From a bacterium (lineage in GTDB: Bacteria; Electryoneota; RPQS01): 64,000 nt of DNA. The notes under the pieces were generated by a model. It worked only from the letters and a program-made list of their open reading frames with translations. It was not told the origin of the DNA and did not search any database. The stretch's first letter is position 1. Each line of letters begins with the position of its first letter. The position numbers and the translations under genes were made by a program. Positions 31,501 through 36,983 of the stretch are shown here, piece after piece. The DNA lies in contig JAHDVH010000005.1 of NCBI GenBank assembly GCA_023382385.1, positions 124,001 to 188,000 of the forward strand. Direction: 5' to 3'.

Positions 31501-32085
31501 ATGGTGCTCGATACCGGTGTTTACTCAAACACAGGCGGCCAGTGTTCAAAGGCCACTCCGCTCGGCGCAGTTGCCAAGTTTGCTTATGGTGGCAAACCAG
31601 TGCCGCGTAAAGACCTTGCCATGATGGCCATGAATTACGGCAATGTGTATGTTGCTCAAGTGGCCTTCGGCGCGAATGATTTGCAGACTCTCCGTGCGAT
31701 TCAGGAGGCAGAGAGTTACGATGGCCCTTCGCTCATCGTGGCCTATTCACACTGCATCGCGCACGGTATTGACATGGGTCTGGGACTCGGCCAGCAGAAG
31801 AAAGTCGTGGAAAGTGGAGCCTGGCCGCTCTTCAGGTATGACCCGCGTCGCACGGAACTGGGTGAGCGACCGCTTCAATTGGATTCCAAGCCGCCGAAGA
31901 CGCGAGTGCGTGATTGGGCTTATACCGAAACCCGATTCAAGATGCTCACACACAGCAACCCCGCGGAAGCTGAACATCTCATGCTTCTTGCGGAAGCGGA
32001 TGTTAAGAAACGTTGGGAACTCTATCAACGGATGGCAGGAGTTTCAACCGATGGTCAATCGGCTGCCGAAGGAGCTGCCAAATGA
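28501..32085 (+). CDS. nifJ: pyruvate:ferredoxin oxidoreductase, single-chain
   Basis: 1194 aa, normal for the homodimeric enzyme. Domains in order: alpha (ICAIYPITPSSSMGELAD near residue 20), gamma (about 420-630), delta ferredoxin with CIQCNKCVMVCP and [12 protein letters not shown] (about 697-760), and beta with FSGACSGCGETPY and the TPP site GDGWAYDIGYGGLDHV...NTGGQCSKATPLGA. It decarboxylates pyruvate to acetyl-CoA and reduces ferredoxin, or runs in reverse. No good Shine-Dalgarno precedes the ATG. Its TGA overlaps the next ATG by 4 nt. Confidence 0.96.
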   Translation: MNKNYVTVDGNEAVANVAHRLAEVCAIYPITPSSSMGELADEWSARGMKNIWGTVPTVIEMQSEGGAAGAVHGSLQSGALTTTFTASQGLLLMIPNMFKIAGELTSTVFHVTARTIATHALSIFGDHSDVMAVRTTGWAMLASTNVQEAHDQALIATAATLESRIPFLHFFDGFRTSHEVQKLLQLEDDDLRALINDELVFAHRARALSPNHPVIRGTAQNPDVFFQAREACNPYYKACPDIVQRVMDRFAARVGRAYKLYEFYGAPDAERVIVIMGSGADAVHETVEYLNGKGEKVGLLKVRLYRPFSAEHFVAALPKSVKSIAVLDRTKEPGALGEPLYADVVCALAEQLALDSGAIQPRVVGGRYGLSSKEFTPGMVKAVFDNIAGKSPKHHFTVGIEDDVSNLSLAFDKDFSVEPEDVFRARFYGLGADGTVGANKNSIKIIGDETDLFAQGYFVYDSKKSGAITVSHLRFGPREIRSTYLVSSPKFVACHQPGFLEKYDMLSDAQQGATFLLNTAIPPDKVWNTLPLEVQNDIVQKKLKVYCIDAYSVARDTGMGGRINTIMQTCFFAISGVLPREEAIAAIKKTIRKTYEKKGERIVEMNFAAVDSTLANLHEVPVPGTASATHKRPPVVSPEAPDFVQNVLAKIIEGNGDNLPVSAFPPDGTFPLSTSIWEKRAIALEVPIWDPEWCIQCNKCVMVCPHAAIRSKVTPSAEVNGKRPAEFQTMTYGGTDLPGDNLLYALQVAPEDCTGCGLCVDVCPAKNKREPKRKAINLVPLQEVRERERENWSYFLTLKNVPREEIRINTVKGAQLLEPLFEFSGACSGCGETPYIKLLTQLYGDRMMLANATGCSSIYGANLPTTPYSMNAEGRGPAWANSLFEDNAEFGLGFRVTLDKQTEFAQELLTRLKPEIGGLVDELLSATQATEREISEQRKRVAALQDKLRKIQKPEARQLETLADKLVKHAVWIVGGDGWAYDIGYGGLDHVISMGRNVNIMVLDTGVYSNTGGQCSKATPLGAVAKFAYGGKPVPRKDLAMMAMNYGNVYVAQVAFGANDLQTLRAIQEAESYDGPSLIVAYSHCIAHGIDMGLGLGQQKKVVESGAWPLFRYDPRRTELGERPLQLDSKPPKTRVRDWAYTETRFKMLTHSNPAEAEHLMLLAEADVKKRWELYQRMAGVSTDGQSAAEGAAK

Positions 32086-33080
32086 AATTAGAAACACGCT
32101 ATCTAGGCCTTACCCTCAAGCACCCCGTCTTGTCTTCGGCGTCTCCGCTCGCGCAGAACTTACCCGGAGTGAAACGACTGGAAGATGCCGGTGCTTCGGC
32201 CATCGTATTGCCGTCGCTGTTTGAGGAACAGATTGAGCAGGAAAGCCTTAATCTGCACCTCGCGCTGGAGCAGGGCAGCGAGAGCTTCGGTGAAGCACTC
32301 AGCTATTTCCCTGAACCACAGCGTTTTCTGGTAGGTCCCGAAGAATATCTCAATCTCATCGAGCAGTCCAAAAAGTCCTGCGATATTCCGATTATCGCAA
32401 GTCTGAATGGCCGTGCGCCTGGATCATGGGCACACTACGCCCGTTTGATGGAACAGGCCGGAGCCGATGCTCTTGAACTGAATATCTACTATCTTGCGAC
32501 CGACTTCGGAACTTCGAGCAGCGAAGTGGAAGATAACTACATCGAAACACTTCGAGCGGTGAAGTCGGAAGTCAAGATTCCTGTCGCGCTCAAACTCTCG
32601 CCGTTCTTCTCAGCCTTTGCGGCAATGGCAAAGCGCTGTGACGATGCCGGCGCCGACGGCCTTGTGTTATTCAATCGCTTCTATCAGCCTGATTTGGATA
32701 TCGAAGAATTGGAAGTCAGACCGCACGTTGAACTCTCCACATCTACCGACATTCGCCTGCCTCTGCGCTGGCTCGCGATTCTGCATGGCAATCTGAAGTG
32801 CAGCTTTGCCGCCACCTCAGGAATCCACACTCACGAAGACGCCATCAAGCTCTTGATGGCGGGTGCGGACGTTGTGATGATGTGCTCGGCGTTGTATCAG
32901 TGGGGCATTCACCGTTTGGCACGACTGGTTGATGAAATCGAAGTTTGGATGCAGGAACATGGCTACGAATCATTGGACGTCCTGCGCGGCTCGATGAGCC
33001 AGCGGGCGGTTGCGGATCCCGCTGCATTCGAACGGGCAAATTACATGAAGTCCTTGCAGAGCTTCAGGGCGCTCGCCTGA
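32082..33080 (+). CDS. dihydroorotate dehydrogenase-like FMN protein
   Basis: 333 aa TIM-barrel of the DHOD family. The N-terminus KLETRYLGLTLKHPVLSSAS and the stretch IPIIASLNGRAPGSW are typical. ATSGIHTHEDAIKLLMAGAD is the FMN phosphate site. The start at 32082 has GAAGGAG upstream and an ATGA overlap with nifJ. Such proteins often sit beside pyruvate:ferredoxin oxidoreductase in other phyla. Their electron partner is thought to be ferredoxin, but true pyrimidine function is not proven here. Confidence 0.85.
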   Translation: MKLETRYLGLTLKHPVLSSASPLAQNLPGVKRLEDAGASAIVLPSLFEEQIEQESLNLHLALEQGSESFGEALSYFPEPQRFLVGPEEYLNLIEQSKKSCDIPIIASLNGRAPGSWAHYARLMEQAGADALELNIYYLATDFGTSSSEVEDNYIETLRAVKSEVKIPVALKLSPFFSAFAAMAKRCDDAGADGLVLFNRFYQPDLDIEELEVRPHVELSTSTDIRLPLRWLAILHGNLKCSFAATSGIHTHEDAIKLLMAGADVVMMCSALYQWGIHRLARLVDEIEVWMQEHGYESLDVLRGSMSQRAVADPAAFERANYMKSLQSFRALA

Positions 33081-33111
33081 CGTGCTTTAGAGGACTTACG
33101 GAGGCAAACAG

Positions 33112-33215
33112 GGGTCGGGCAACCGACCCTTGCTCTTCTAAGAGCATAAAAAACAACATAAGGGAGTCGCCTTATGCCACGAATTCGAGACGGAGCAGCT
33201 TGACTTCAAGCTCCG
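33112..33215 (+). other. series of four hairpins after the kor-nuo-nifJ block
   Basis: Stem-loops follow one another: 33112-33129 (7 bp, GCAA tetraloop), 33131-33146 (TGCTCTT with AAGAGCA, then TAAAAAA), 33157-33176 (CATAAGG with CCTTATG), and 33191-33215 (CGGAGC with GCTCCG, or an alternative inner 7-bp stem). The first two may terminate the long operon. The rest may be leader structure of the DUF3098 gene or a small RNA. Confidence 0.45.
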
Positions 33216-33257
33216 AAAACACTATTTTTGCAAGTCTAAACATGTAAGGAGTGAGTC

Positions 33258-33548
33258 ATCGCGCCGCGTAAAGGACAGTCAGTTGCCGTGCCAGAGAAGG
33301 CTGGCAAGAGCAGGGAGCCGCAGGCTCCGCGTTTTTCTGTTCCGTTTACACGCAAGAATTACATGATTTTGGGCGCGGGGCTGGTCTTGCTCTTGCTCGG
33401 ATACGTATTGATGAGCCAACCACCGCATGATGGTTTCTTAAGTTTGACGTTGTCGCCGATTATCTTGACGATAGCCTATTGCATCGTGATTCCGTGGGGG
33501 ATTTTGGCGCGCGAAAAGAGCGACAGCCCTGCGGCCAGGGGCGATTAG
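33258..33548 (+). CDS. DUF3098-like small membrane protein
   Basis: About 96 aa from the ATC at 33258, or 86 aa from the GTG at 33288. The core FTRKNYMILGAGLVLLLLGY with VLMSQPP following, and a second helix, match the DUF3098 family of FCB bacteria (two membrane helices, unknown role). AAGGAG at 33246-33251 is exactly 6 nt before ATC-GCG-CCG, in frame. The GTG has only AAAGGA 13 nt away. So the initiator may be a rare ATC. The stop codon lies inside the following tRNA-Val gene. Confidence 0.75.
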   Translation: MAPRKGQSVAVPEKAGKSREPQAPRFSVPFTRKNYMILGAGLVLLLLGYVLMSQPPHDGFLSLTLSPIILTIAYCIVIPWGILAREKSDSPAARGD

Positions 33549-33616
33549 CTCAGCTGGTCCAGAGCGCCTGCTTTACACGCAGGATGTCGGCGGTTCGAAT
33601 CCGTCATCGCCCACCA
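33539..33616 (+). tRNA. tRNA-Val (anticodon TAC)
   Basis: The acceptor GGGCGAT (33539-33545) pairs with ATCGCCC (33606-33612). The discriminator is A and CCA is encoded (33614-33616). The anticodon arm is CCTGC-TTTACAC-GCAGG, giving TAC. The T arm GGCGG-TTCGAAT-CCGTC is intact. The first 10 nt overlap the end of the DUF3098 gene. Confidence 0.97.
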
Positions 33617-33636
33617 CATAAAGTCTGATTTTAGCC

Positions 33637-33710
33637 GGGGTCGTAGTTCAGTTGGTTAGAACGCTGGCCTGTCACGCCGGAGGTCGCGGGTTCGAGTCCC
33701 GTCGGCCCCG
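33637..33710 (+). tRNA. tRNA-Asp (anticodon GTC), integration target
   Basis: The acceptor GGGGTCG (33637-33643) pairs with CGGCCCC (33703-33709), with discriminator G. The anticodon loop CTGTCAC gives GTC. CCA is not encoded (CTA follows). From 33666 on the sequence is duplicated at 49656, so its 3' part is supplied by the integrated element and the gene stays complete. Confidence 0.97.
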
Positions 33711-33722
33711 CTAAAAAACAAG
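33666..33722 (+). repeat. attL: 57-bp direct repeat
   Basis: Identical to 49656-49712. It runs from the base before CCTGTCAC in the anticodon arm of tRNA-Asp to the AAG after its 3' end. Confidence 0.92.
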
Positions 33723-33749
33723 GGTTTACCAGAAATGGTAAACCCTTTT
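33722..33749 (+). terminator. element-borne terminator for tRNA-Asp
   Basis: GGGTTTACC (33722-33730), loop AGAAAT, GGTAAACCC (33737-33745), TTTT. It replaces the chromosomal terminator now stranded at 49711-49739, which has a near-identical loop and the same CTTTTGATTTTCT tail. Confidence 0.88.
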
Positions 33750-33758
33750 GATTTTCTG

Positions 33759-33788
33759 TGGTCACAATATGGTCACACTTTGGTCACA
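33759..33788. promoter_or_regulatory. three TGGTCACA boxes at 11-bp spacing (candidate integrase arm sites)
   Basis: TGGTCACA starts at 33759, 33770 and 33781, exactly one helical turn apart, between attL and the integrase stop codon, which lies within the third box. The position is that of arm-type integrase or Xis sites. Confidence 0.55.
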
Positions 33789-34809
33789 CATCCGTGTCAA
33801 AATCGAGGTGGTTGACAGCTGTTCGAACGTGCTCTTGATTCAAGGCGAGGTAGTGCTTCTCTGTGACTTTCACCGATGAGTGTCCGAGCAGCCTGCTGAC
33901 GGTATAGATATCGACGCCCTTCTCGATTAAGTGACAGGCGAAGGTCGCACGCAAGCTGTGCAAGTGGATGTCCGGTGGCAAGCTGATTTGACGTGCCCAT
34001 CTTCGGAACTTCTGGGAAACACTGTCTGGCTTGTAGTCAGGGAAAAGTAGTCCTGATCGTTCCCCGGGCCACTTTATGAAGAGTTCTGCCAAGGTGTCCG
34101 AGATCGGAACAGTCCGACGTTTGCCCATCTTTCCAGTTTCTCCTCGAACGACAATTTGTCGCCTTGGCAAGTCAATGTCAGACCACTGAAGTCCAAGAAC
34201 CTCGTTTCGTCGGCAGCCCGTCTTGAGTCCTATGATCAAAAACCGTCTGTACAATGGATCTGGGTGCGAAAGCAGGAGCTTTATCTGGTCCTTGGTAAGC
34301 CAAGCTGGCGGATCTGGCGTACGGGTTCGCACTAGTTGAAATCTGCCCGGAGCGGCTTCGGGGATCAGCTTCAACTTCTTCGCTTGCTGAAGCGCCGTAT
34401 TAAGTACCCTCAGCTCGAGGTTCAGTGTATGAGGCGAGACCTCTGTCAGTCGTCGAACCTTGTACTCTTCGATGATCATAGGTGTGACCGCATCAATCCT
34501 TAGGTCGCCAACAGCGTTAATGAGAGTACGAAGCGCAGTGGCTTCACGGTCACCAGTCTTCTTACTCTTGTTCGACAAGGCAAACGTACGACTGCGTTCA
34601 GCAAGCTCGCTGAGCAACATTGAAGGTGGCGAATCCATGCCATCACTTTCGCCTGCTGCAAGCGCAGAACAGAACTCGTGGTAGATCTTCTCAGCAGTTC
34701 GACGATCAGTTTCACCAATCCGTCTGACTTTCATGATACCGTCAACGCGGTATCTGATGTCCCAGTACGTCGCACCCGATTTCAGTTTTCGTTTCCTCAA
34801 TGATGGCAC
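33784..34809 (-). CDS. int: tyrosine recombinase/integrase of the element
   Basis: About 341 aa. The N-terminal arm-binding region (RKRKLKSGATYWDIRYRVDG) is followed by a SAM-like core-binding domain (about 65-150) and a catalytic domain. Active-site residues are visible: Arg in TGCRRNEVLGLQW, His and Arg in HLHSLRATF, His in LLGHSSVKVT and Tyr in EKHYLALN. The GTG at 34809 is preferred since GGAGG ends 8 nt before it. The GTG at 34818 overlaps that Shine-Dalgarno. It reads toward the tRNA-Asp att site, the usual arrangement. Confidence 0.93.
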   Translation of the reverse strand: MPSLRKRKLKSGATYWDIRYRVDGIMKVRRIGETDRRTAEKIYHEFCSALAAGESDGMDSPPSMLLSELAERSRTFALSNKSKKTGDREATALRTLINAVGDLRIDAVTPMIIEEYKVRRLTEVSPHTLNLELRVLNTALQQAKKLKLIPEAAPGRFQLVRTRTPDPPAWLTKDQIKLLLSHPDPLYRRFLIIGLKTGCRRNEVLGLQWSDIDLPRRQIVVRGETGKMGKRRTVPISDTLAELFIKWPGERSGLLFPDYKPDSVSQKFRRWARQISLPPDIHLHSLRATFACHLIEKGVDIYTVSRLLGHSSVKVTEKHYLALNQEHVRTAVNHLDFDTDV

Positions 34810-34844
34810 AGGTTTCACCTCCTTTCGTGCCGGTTTTGTTCCCT

Positions 34845-34869
34845 AAGCCCCAGGTATTGCCTGGGGCTT
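34845..34869. repeat. 10-bp hairpin between excisionase and integrase genes
   Basis: AAGCCCCAGG (34845-34854) pairs with CCTGGGGCTT (34860-34869). It touches the stop codon of the excisionase-like gene. There is no T run on the minus strand. It may reduce read-through into the integrase. Confidence 0.5.
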
Positions 34870-35093
34870 TACTTCTTCTTATGCCCGTTTCGAAGCTTAA
34901 CTTGACGCGGAGCAAGGCGTTTCTTGTGGCGCTCGATGAACTCATCGAGTTGCTGCTGCGAGAAGTACACCGAGTTCTTGGCAAGCTGCACGCATTCCAT
35001 CTTGCCCGCTTTGACTAGGCGATGAATGGTCGTCTTGCTGATGCCGAGTCTTTCGGCTGCTTCAGATGACTTGAATAGAATACTCTGGTTCAT
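34869..35093 (-). CDS. excisionase-family helix-turn-helix protein
   Basis: 74 aa of the MerR-like/HTH_17 type: SSEAAERLGISKTTIHRLVK (about 9-28) is the helix-turn-helix, followed by the wing and a basic tail RLAPRQVKLRNGHKKK. Position directly upstream of int, small size and basic tail fit a recombination directionality factor. It could instead be a repressor. TAACAC and AGGAG lie upstream of the ATG. Confidence 0.82.
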   Translation of the reverse strand: MNQSILFKSSEAAERLGISKTTIHRLVKAGKMECVQLAKNSVYFSQQQLDEFIERHKKRLAPRQVKLRNGHKKK

Positions 35094-35225
35094 TCCAGTG
35101 TTACTCCTTTGTGCCCATTACTTGGAGCGCTTTCGGCCCCCCTCTCCGCAACGATGTCCAACGCGTTCGCGGCAGTGCCGGAGGTCGGGACCAGGTGATT
35201 AACCCAGCCCCACCCTCGTGCGCAC

Positions 35226-36065
35226 TTACTTCATGTTCATGTCCGTTTCGGGCTGTTCATTCGCGTCGGTGGCTGGTCTGCCATCGTTAAGCGAGGAGTA
35301 CTGCACGAAAGTGATTCCGTCAGAACCAACGCCACGCGCTTCTGCGTCTGCTGCCATCACCAGGCCATCGATCGTGTAGAAGTCCTTGGGGTGAGTGAAC
35401 TGAACGAACGGCGTTCCCAGGAAATACCCATGCGACTGCTCTAGGAACGTTTGGTACGCTACGACCGGGTCGTCACCGGCAAGTGCGGCGCGTGCCATCA
35501 CCGCCACTTTGTTGCGGAACTCCAGAAGTTCACGGGGAAGCGCCGTAAGCTTGTGGCGATAAACATCATTCATGTTTATCAGCATTTGGCGCACTTGGTT
35601 GTACGGCAGTTCAACCTCTTCGTGGTCACGCGGGTCGATGGAGCCGTGACGTTCAACCAAGAAGTCATAGAGGATGAGCCCATTGGCAATGTAAGCGTCA
35701 ATGTCTGCATCGAGAACGATGTCTCCAGAAGAGAACCCAACCTGAACGTAGCGGCCGTCAACCAGCCACTTCTTCTGAGCCGGCCCGAACAGGCTCGAGA
35801 AACCGCGTGAGCCCGGAACAACTGCATAGTCAATCATCACGCGCCCAATGCCCGTCGGCATAGGCGAATCTTGCAAGATGTCGACAACAGGCTCAAGCGC
35901 CTCGATGATCTCGCATTTGTCGCCTTGGCGAAATAGCACGGATTCTCGGGGTGACAGCTGAACCAAAATTTTGGTACCCAATGTGCCGTCGATTTGGGAG
36001 TTCAGGAGGCCTGAGTATTCTTCAAAGCTCAGTCCCCATGGAAGGATTAAAGTCTTGTCAAACAT
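35226..36065 (-). CDS. element protein of unknown function, 279 aa
   Basis: Not recognised. It is a soluble acidic protein without signal peptide. It starts MFDKTLILPWGLSFEEYSGL and includes a patterned centre (GRVMIDYAVVPGSRGFSSLF) and an acidic, low-complexity C-terminus ending ANEQPETDMNMK. Its ATG overlaps the stop of a 55-codon ORF by 8 nt. Given its place among regulatory and recombination genes it could belong to the element backbone or to the ubiquitin-like system. Confidence 0.75.
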   Translation of the reverse strand: MFDKTLILPWGLSFEEYSGLLNSQIDGTLGTKILVQLSPRESVLFRQGDKCEIIEALEPVVDILQDSPMPTGIGRVMIDYAVVPGSRGFSSLFGPAQKKWLVDGRYVQVGFSSGDIVLDADIDAYIANGLILYDFLVERHGSIDPRDHEEVELPYNQVRQMLINMNDVYRHKLTALPRELLEFRNKVAVMARAALAGDDPVVAYQTFLEQSHGYFLGTPFVQFTHPKDFYTIDGLVMAADAEARGVGSDGITFVQYSSLNDGRPATDANEQPETDMNMK

Positions 36066-36225
36066 GTTTGGACTTTCTTCGGCGATCTTGGCCGCCGATG
36101 CCGTTTAGGTAAATGCGCATGAAGCGCCATTCTTCAGGTCGCCCACCCGTCGTAGGTGACGGAGGGCGAATAATAGTGGTGGCAGACCCGGGAATCCGTC
36201 CCGGTCGGAAATCTGTCGTTGTCAA
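36058..36225 (-). CDS. possible 55-aa coupled small protein
   Basis: A TTG-initiated frame of 55 codons ends in CATGTTTGA, overlapping the next gene's ATG by 8 nt, which suggests coupling. It is basic and proline-rich (IIRPPSPTTGGRPEEWRFMR), ending RRRKSKHV. The ribosome binding site is poor. No family recognised. Confidence 0.35.
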   Translation of the reverse strand: MTTTDFRPGRIPGSATTIIRPPSPTTGGRPEEWRFMRIYLNGIGGQDRRRKSKHV

Positions 36226-36248
36226 AGAGCTTTCTGCTACCTTTACAC

Positions 36249-36743
36249 TTATGATGAAGTGACAGGGTGTTTTTGGAAGTACTTGCGCAACTTGGGGATA
36301 GCGCCGCCAATGCCGTTCTTGCCCCAGAGAATCTCCTGAAAAGTCGCCTGCTTGATTCCCATGAACTCGGCGGCCTTCCGTTCTGACACGCCTTCGAGCC
36401 TAAGCTCTACTGCGGTCGCCTATCGGTCGGTCAGGCTCTGAAACGCTTCTTCCAGCATTAGGTGATTTCGCGTTTCTGACTCGTCACTGTCGATGTCATC
36501 GATTTCCATAGTCGGTTCCGGGATACACATCCTCTCATGCTCACCGATATCGACATGGTTGTCGAAGCCAAGAGTTCCTCCGACATGTCCTTGCTGGGCT
36601 TGAAACTGAAGGTGGTCCAACTTGGCGGTCGTGCCTTCATCGTTACTCTCGTTCGCTAATCGAATGTCTGCAAAGCACACCTCATTGGTAATTCCTGGAA
36701 TCTCAAACTCGTACCTTGCCTGATAAGGCTGTCTCTGTAACAT
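36249..36743 (-). pseudogene. sigma-region-4-like HTH protein interrupted by in-frame TAG
   Basis: The frame starts MLQRQPYQARYEFEIPGITN, runs 107 codons to a TAG at 36422-36420, and continues in the same frame for 55 more codons to TAA at 36251-36249. The joined region reads LEEAFQSLTDR-stop-ATAVE with LRLEGVSERKAAEFMGIKQA following, a contiguous sigma-70 region-4-like helix-turn-helix. CAG (Gln) to TAG is the simplest explanation. Options are a dead gene, amber read-through, or a sequencing error. GGGAG lies 7 nt before the ATG. Confidence 0.7.
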
Positions 36744-36822
36744 GGTCGCACTCCCACAGATTCGGGTTTGTGCAACCTGGCCCGGTCGACTTATTGCGGC
36801 GCTGCAGCACCTGGAAATGAAA

Positions 36823-36849
36823 AAGCCGTCAGCGAATTGCTGACGGCTT
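36823..36849 (-). terminator. terminator downstream of the AAA+ regulator gene
   Basis: AAGCCGTCAGC (36823-36833) pairs with GCTGACGGCTT (36839-36849). On the minus strand it runs into TTTTCATTT. Confidence 0.8.
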
Positions 36850-36932
36850 AAGGTGAATCAGGGTTACCCTGACTCCAAGCCATTTCTTAAGTATTTCTAA
36901 AACAAGGGCTCACGCCCATCACGCGACCATCT

Positions 36933-36983
36933 TCTTTAGGATTGCCTAAAGAACCGGGCATTCAGTTTAGGTCGGCCTAAACT
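36933..36983. promoter_or_regulatory. paired inverted repeats TTTAGG-N4-CCTAAA
   Basis: Two palindromes, 36934-36951 (CTTTAGG-ATTG-CCTAAAG) and 36964-36983 (AGTTTAGG-TCGG-CCTAAACT), lie 31 bp apart, about three helical turns. They sit at the 3' end of the AAA+ gene and upstream of the HTH pseudogene. They have the form of twin operators for a dimeric regulator. Confidence 0.5.
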
